DNA of 7,460 bases from Betaproteobacteria bacterium (GTDB lineage: Bacteria > Pseudomonadota > Gammaproteobacteria > Burkholderiales > SG8-39), in assembly GCA_019509895.1 (NCBI GenBank), contig JAEKLK010000031.1, positions 1-7,460 on the forward strand. Direction: 5' to 3'. Under the pieces are notes generated by a model. It was not told where the DNA came from, did no database searches, and saw only the letters and a program-made list of their open reading frames with translations. Numbering within the stretch: the stretch's first letter is position 1; each line of letters starts with the position of its first letter. Positions 5,743 through 7,460 of this stretch are shown here, piece after piece. A program made the position numbers and the translations under genes.

Positions 5743-7460
5743 GTGATACGCAAACTACTCGTACTGTCCGTCGTTGTACTGCCGCCTGTCTGCGCGTCCG
5801 CAGCGGAGATGACCTGCGCTCAGCTCGGCACCTATCTGGCCACGCTACCGCACATCTCCCAATATGTTCCTCCAGCCACCCCTGCCGTCCCGAACCCCGC
5901 TGCGCTGCCGCTGACGCAGCTCATCCCCGCCGCGGGAGCCAATACAGCGCGCTGCGAGGCGAACTTCATCTACTCCGACCGCGGCGGCCCGGCGGCCGGC
6001 TATGCGGTGGGACAGAACCAGCGCATCGGCATCCGCGTCGGCCTCCCGCCGAACGTTGCCGACGGCGGCTCCGGCCGCGTGCAGGGCGCGTGGAACGGCA
6101 AGGTACGCAACATCGGCGGCGGCGGCCTGCAGGGCAGCCTGAGCGCGACCACCCCGGCGACGAATACCGGCTATGTCGGCTCAAACACCGATACGGGACA
6201 TCCCGGCGGCAGTCCGACCTTCGCCGTCATCCAGGACACGCACGAACTGAACTACGGCACGCTCGATGACTTCCTCGTTGAAAGCATCCACCAGCAATAC
6301 AAGTGGGCGCTCGCGCTGACCGAGGTCTACTACGGCCAGAAGGCGACGCGCAATTACTGGGATGGCTGCTCCACCGGCGGACGAGAAGGCCTGTCGATGG
6401 CGCTGCATTTCGGCGAGGACTTTGACGGCTTCCTCACCGGCGCGCCTGCCAACTTCCATACCCGCCTGCAAGTCGCGACGGTGTGGCCGTGGTGGGTGCA
6501 GAAGGAGATCACCGGCGGGGCGACCGGAACGCTGACGCAGGCGAAGATGAACGCGGCGAACGCCTCCGCGGTGGCGGCATGCGATGCCCAGGACGGCGTG
6601 AGCGACGGCGTGCTCGGCGATCCGCGCGCGTGCAAGTTCGACGCAAAGGCGAACATCTGCGGCATGCCGGGCGCGCCGGCGACGAATTGCCTCACGCCGC
6701 AGGAAGCTGACGCCGTGAACCGCATCTGGGACGGCCCGCGCAACGACCGCGGCAAGCGCATCTGGTTCGCCTTCGGCCGCGGCGCGAACGCGGGCGTCAC
6801 CAATGCCCCGCCGTTTGGCGGCCCGGGTGGAAGCCTCGGCATCTTCACCTGGTCGCATATGGACAACAACTACGACTTCACCGGCCAGCCGCTCTCGCAG
6901 TTCGACGACGAGACGGAGCTCGCCACCAACGAGGTCGCGCCCTACAGCGACATCATGAGCACCGAGCTCGACAAGGTGCGCAAGCGCGGCGGCAAGATCC
7001 TGATGTGGCACGGCGGCGCGGACCAGCTCATTCCGTGGCGCCAATCGGTGCACTACTACGACGACGCGGCGTACCGGTACAAGGGCTACGACAATCTCGC
7101 GCCCTGGTTCCGTTTCTTCCTCGCTCCGGGCGTCACGCACTGCGGCGGCGGCGTAGGTCCCCAGCCGCAGGGCTTGTTCGACGTGATGGTCAACTGGGTG
7201 GAAACCGGCGTCGCGCCCAATTCGATCCTTTCCTCAAGCGCCGCCCAGGGCAGCCGGCCGATGTGCCCGTATCCTCAAACGGCGATCTTCAAAGGCGGCG
7301 ATTCGAAGGTTGCGTCGAACTGGGTTTGCGGCGGCGACCTGAAGAACAAGGAAACGGTCTGCGACGAGCTCGTCACCAAGTACCAGAAGGAGACGCTGAA
7401 CTCGCTCGACACCAACGGACTCGCCAATCCGGCGCAGTGCAACGCGAATTCCAACGTGCC
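5743..7460 (+). CDS. Secreted tannase/feruloyl esterase family hydrolase (3' end outside window)
   Basis: The open frame runs without interruption from the GTG at 5743 to the window edge (572 codons, close to the usual full length). AGAGGAGA at 5731-5738 is the ribosome binding site. A signal peptide of about 20 residues ends in ASA before AEM. Tannase-family marks are all present: GGGGLQG near residue 129; the nucleophile motif DGCSTGGREG with C209 and S210; the calcium-loop pattern CDAQDGVSDGVLGDPRAC (280-297); D427 in HGGADQLIPW; and H466-C467 in PGVTHCGGG. S210, D427 and H466 form the catalytic triad, and C209-C467 the disulfide typical of the family. C25 and C71 may form another. Members cleave gallate, ferulate or related aromatic esters, and some cleave aromatic polyester-derived monoesters. 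Substrate is not determinable here. C17 is not in a lipobox, so a soluble periplasmic or extracellular enzyme is expected. Confidence 0.92.
   Translation, partial: MIRKLLVLSVVVLPPVCASAAEMTCAQLGTYLATLPHISQYVPPATPAVPNPAALPLTQLIPAAGANTARCEANFIYSDRGGPAAGYAVGQNQRIGIRVGLPPNVADGGSGRVQGAWNGKVRNIGGGGLQGSLSATTPATNTGYVGSNTDTGHPGGSPTFAVIQDTHELNYGTLDDFLVESIHQQYKWALALTEVYYGQKATRNYWDGCSTGGREGLSMALHFGEDFDGFLTGAPANFHTRLQVATVWPWWVQKEITGGATGTLTQAKMNAANASAVAACDAQDGVSDGVLGDPRACKFDAKANICGMPGAPATNCLTPQEADAVNRIWDGPRNDRGKRIWFAFGRGANAGVTNAPPFGGPGGSLGIFTWSHMDNNYDFTGQPLSQFDDETELATNEVAPYSDIMSTELDKVRKRGGKILMWHGGADQLIPWRQSVHYYDDAAYRYKGYDNLAPWFRFFLAPGVTHCGGGVGPQPQGLFDVMVNWVETGVAPNSILSSSAAQGSRPMCPYPQTAIFKGGDSKVASNWVCGGDLKNKETVCDELVTKYQKETLNSLDTNGLANPAQCNANSNV

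Noticed and set aside
5743..5805. Lipoprotein signal in the tannase-family protein (Cys17 near the signal peptide end).
   Set aside because: The residues before the cysteine are LPPV, not a lipobox, and a normal signal peptidase I site (ASA) follows three residues later.
6181..7140. Minus-strand open frame of 319 codons opposite the tannase-family gene.
   Set aside because: It is the antisense of a frame that carries all catalytic motifs of the tannase family; its own product shows no coherent domain.

Overview
The window is about 65% GC or higher by eye, densely coded, and looks like the chromosome of a Gram-negative proteobacterium, most likely a betaproteobacterium (Burkholderiales-like). 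The evidence is a System I cytochrome c maturation cluster (ccmC-ccmD-ccmE), a type II secretion accessory protein style common in that group, dispersed GC-rich intergenic hairpins, and two exported alpha/beta hydrolases. The species assignment is inference. No rRNA, tRNA, CRISPR array, transposase or phage gene was seen.

Left part (1-1059, minus strand): a partial ccmE runs off the left edge, preceded by a tiny ccmD (41 aa, overlapping ccmE by 17 nt) and by ccmC. These proteins handle heme in the inner membrane and periplasm for c-type cytochrome assembly. A palindromic element of about 95 bp sits between ccmC and ccmD. ccmA and ccmB are not upstream of ccmC, as they often are; a divergent gene is there instead.

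Middle part (1223-3222): a plus-strand gene encodes a membrane-anchored protein that joins a GspC/PilP-like beta domain to a C-terminal cohesin-type domain. It converges on a minus-strand LysR-type regulator. The roughly 95 bp between them holds a second kind of palindromic repeat.

Right part (3223-7460): a 211-bp divergent control region separates the LysR gene from a two-gene plus-strand operon. The first gene encodes a secreted 765-aa protein with an Abhydrolase_10-type esterase domain, a CARDB domain, an Ig-like module and a C-terminal beta-sandwich module. The second starts 11 nt later and encodes a secreted tannase/feruloyl-esterase family enzyme that runs off the right edge. The layout suggests an inducible extracellular ester-hydrolysis locus in which LysR senses a product, for example a plant phenolic or a polyester-derived acid. 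Substrate and inducer cannot be read from the sequence. This locus and the cohesin fusion protein are the most interesting parts of the window.
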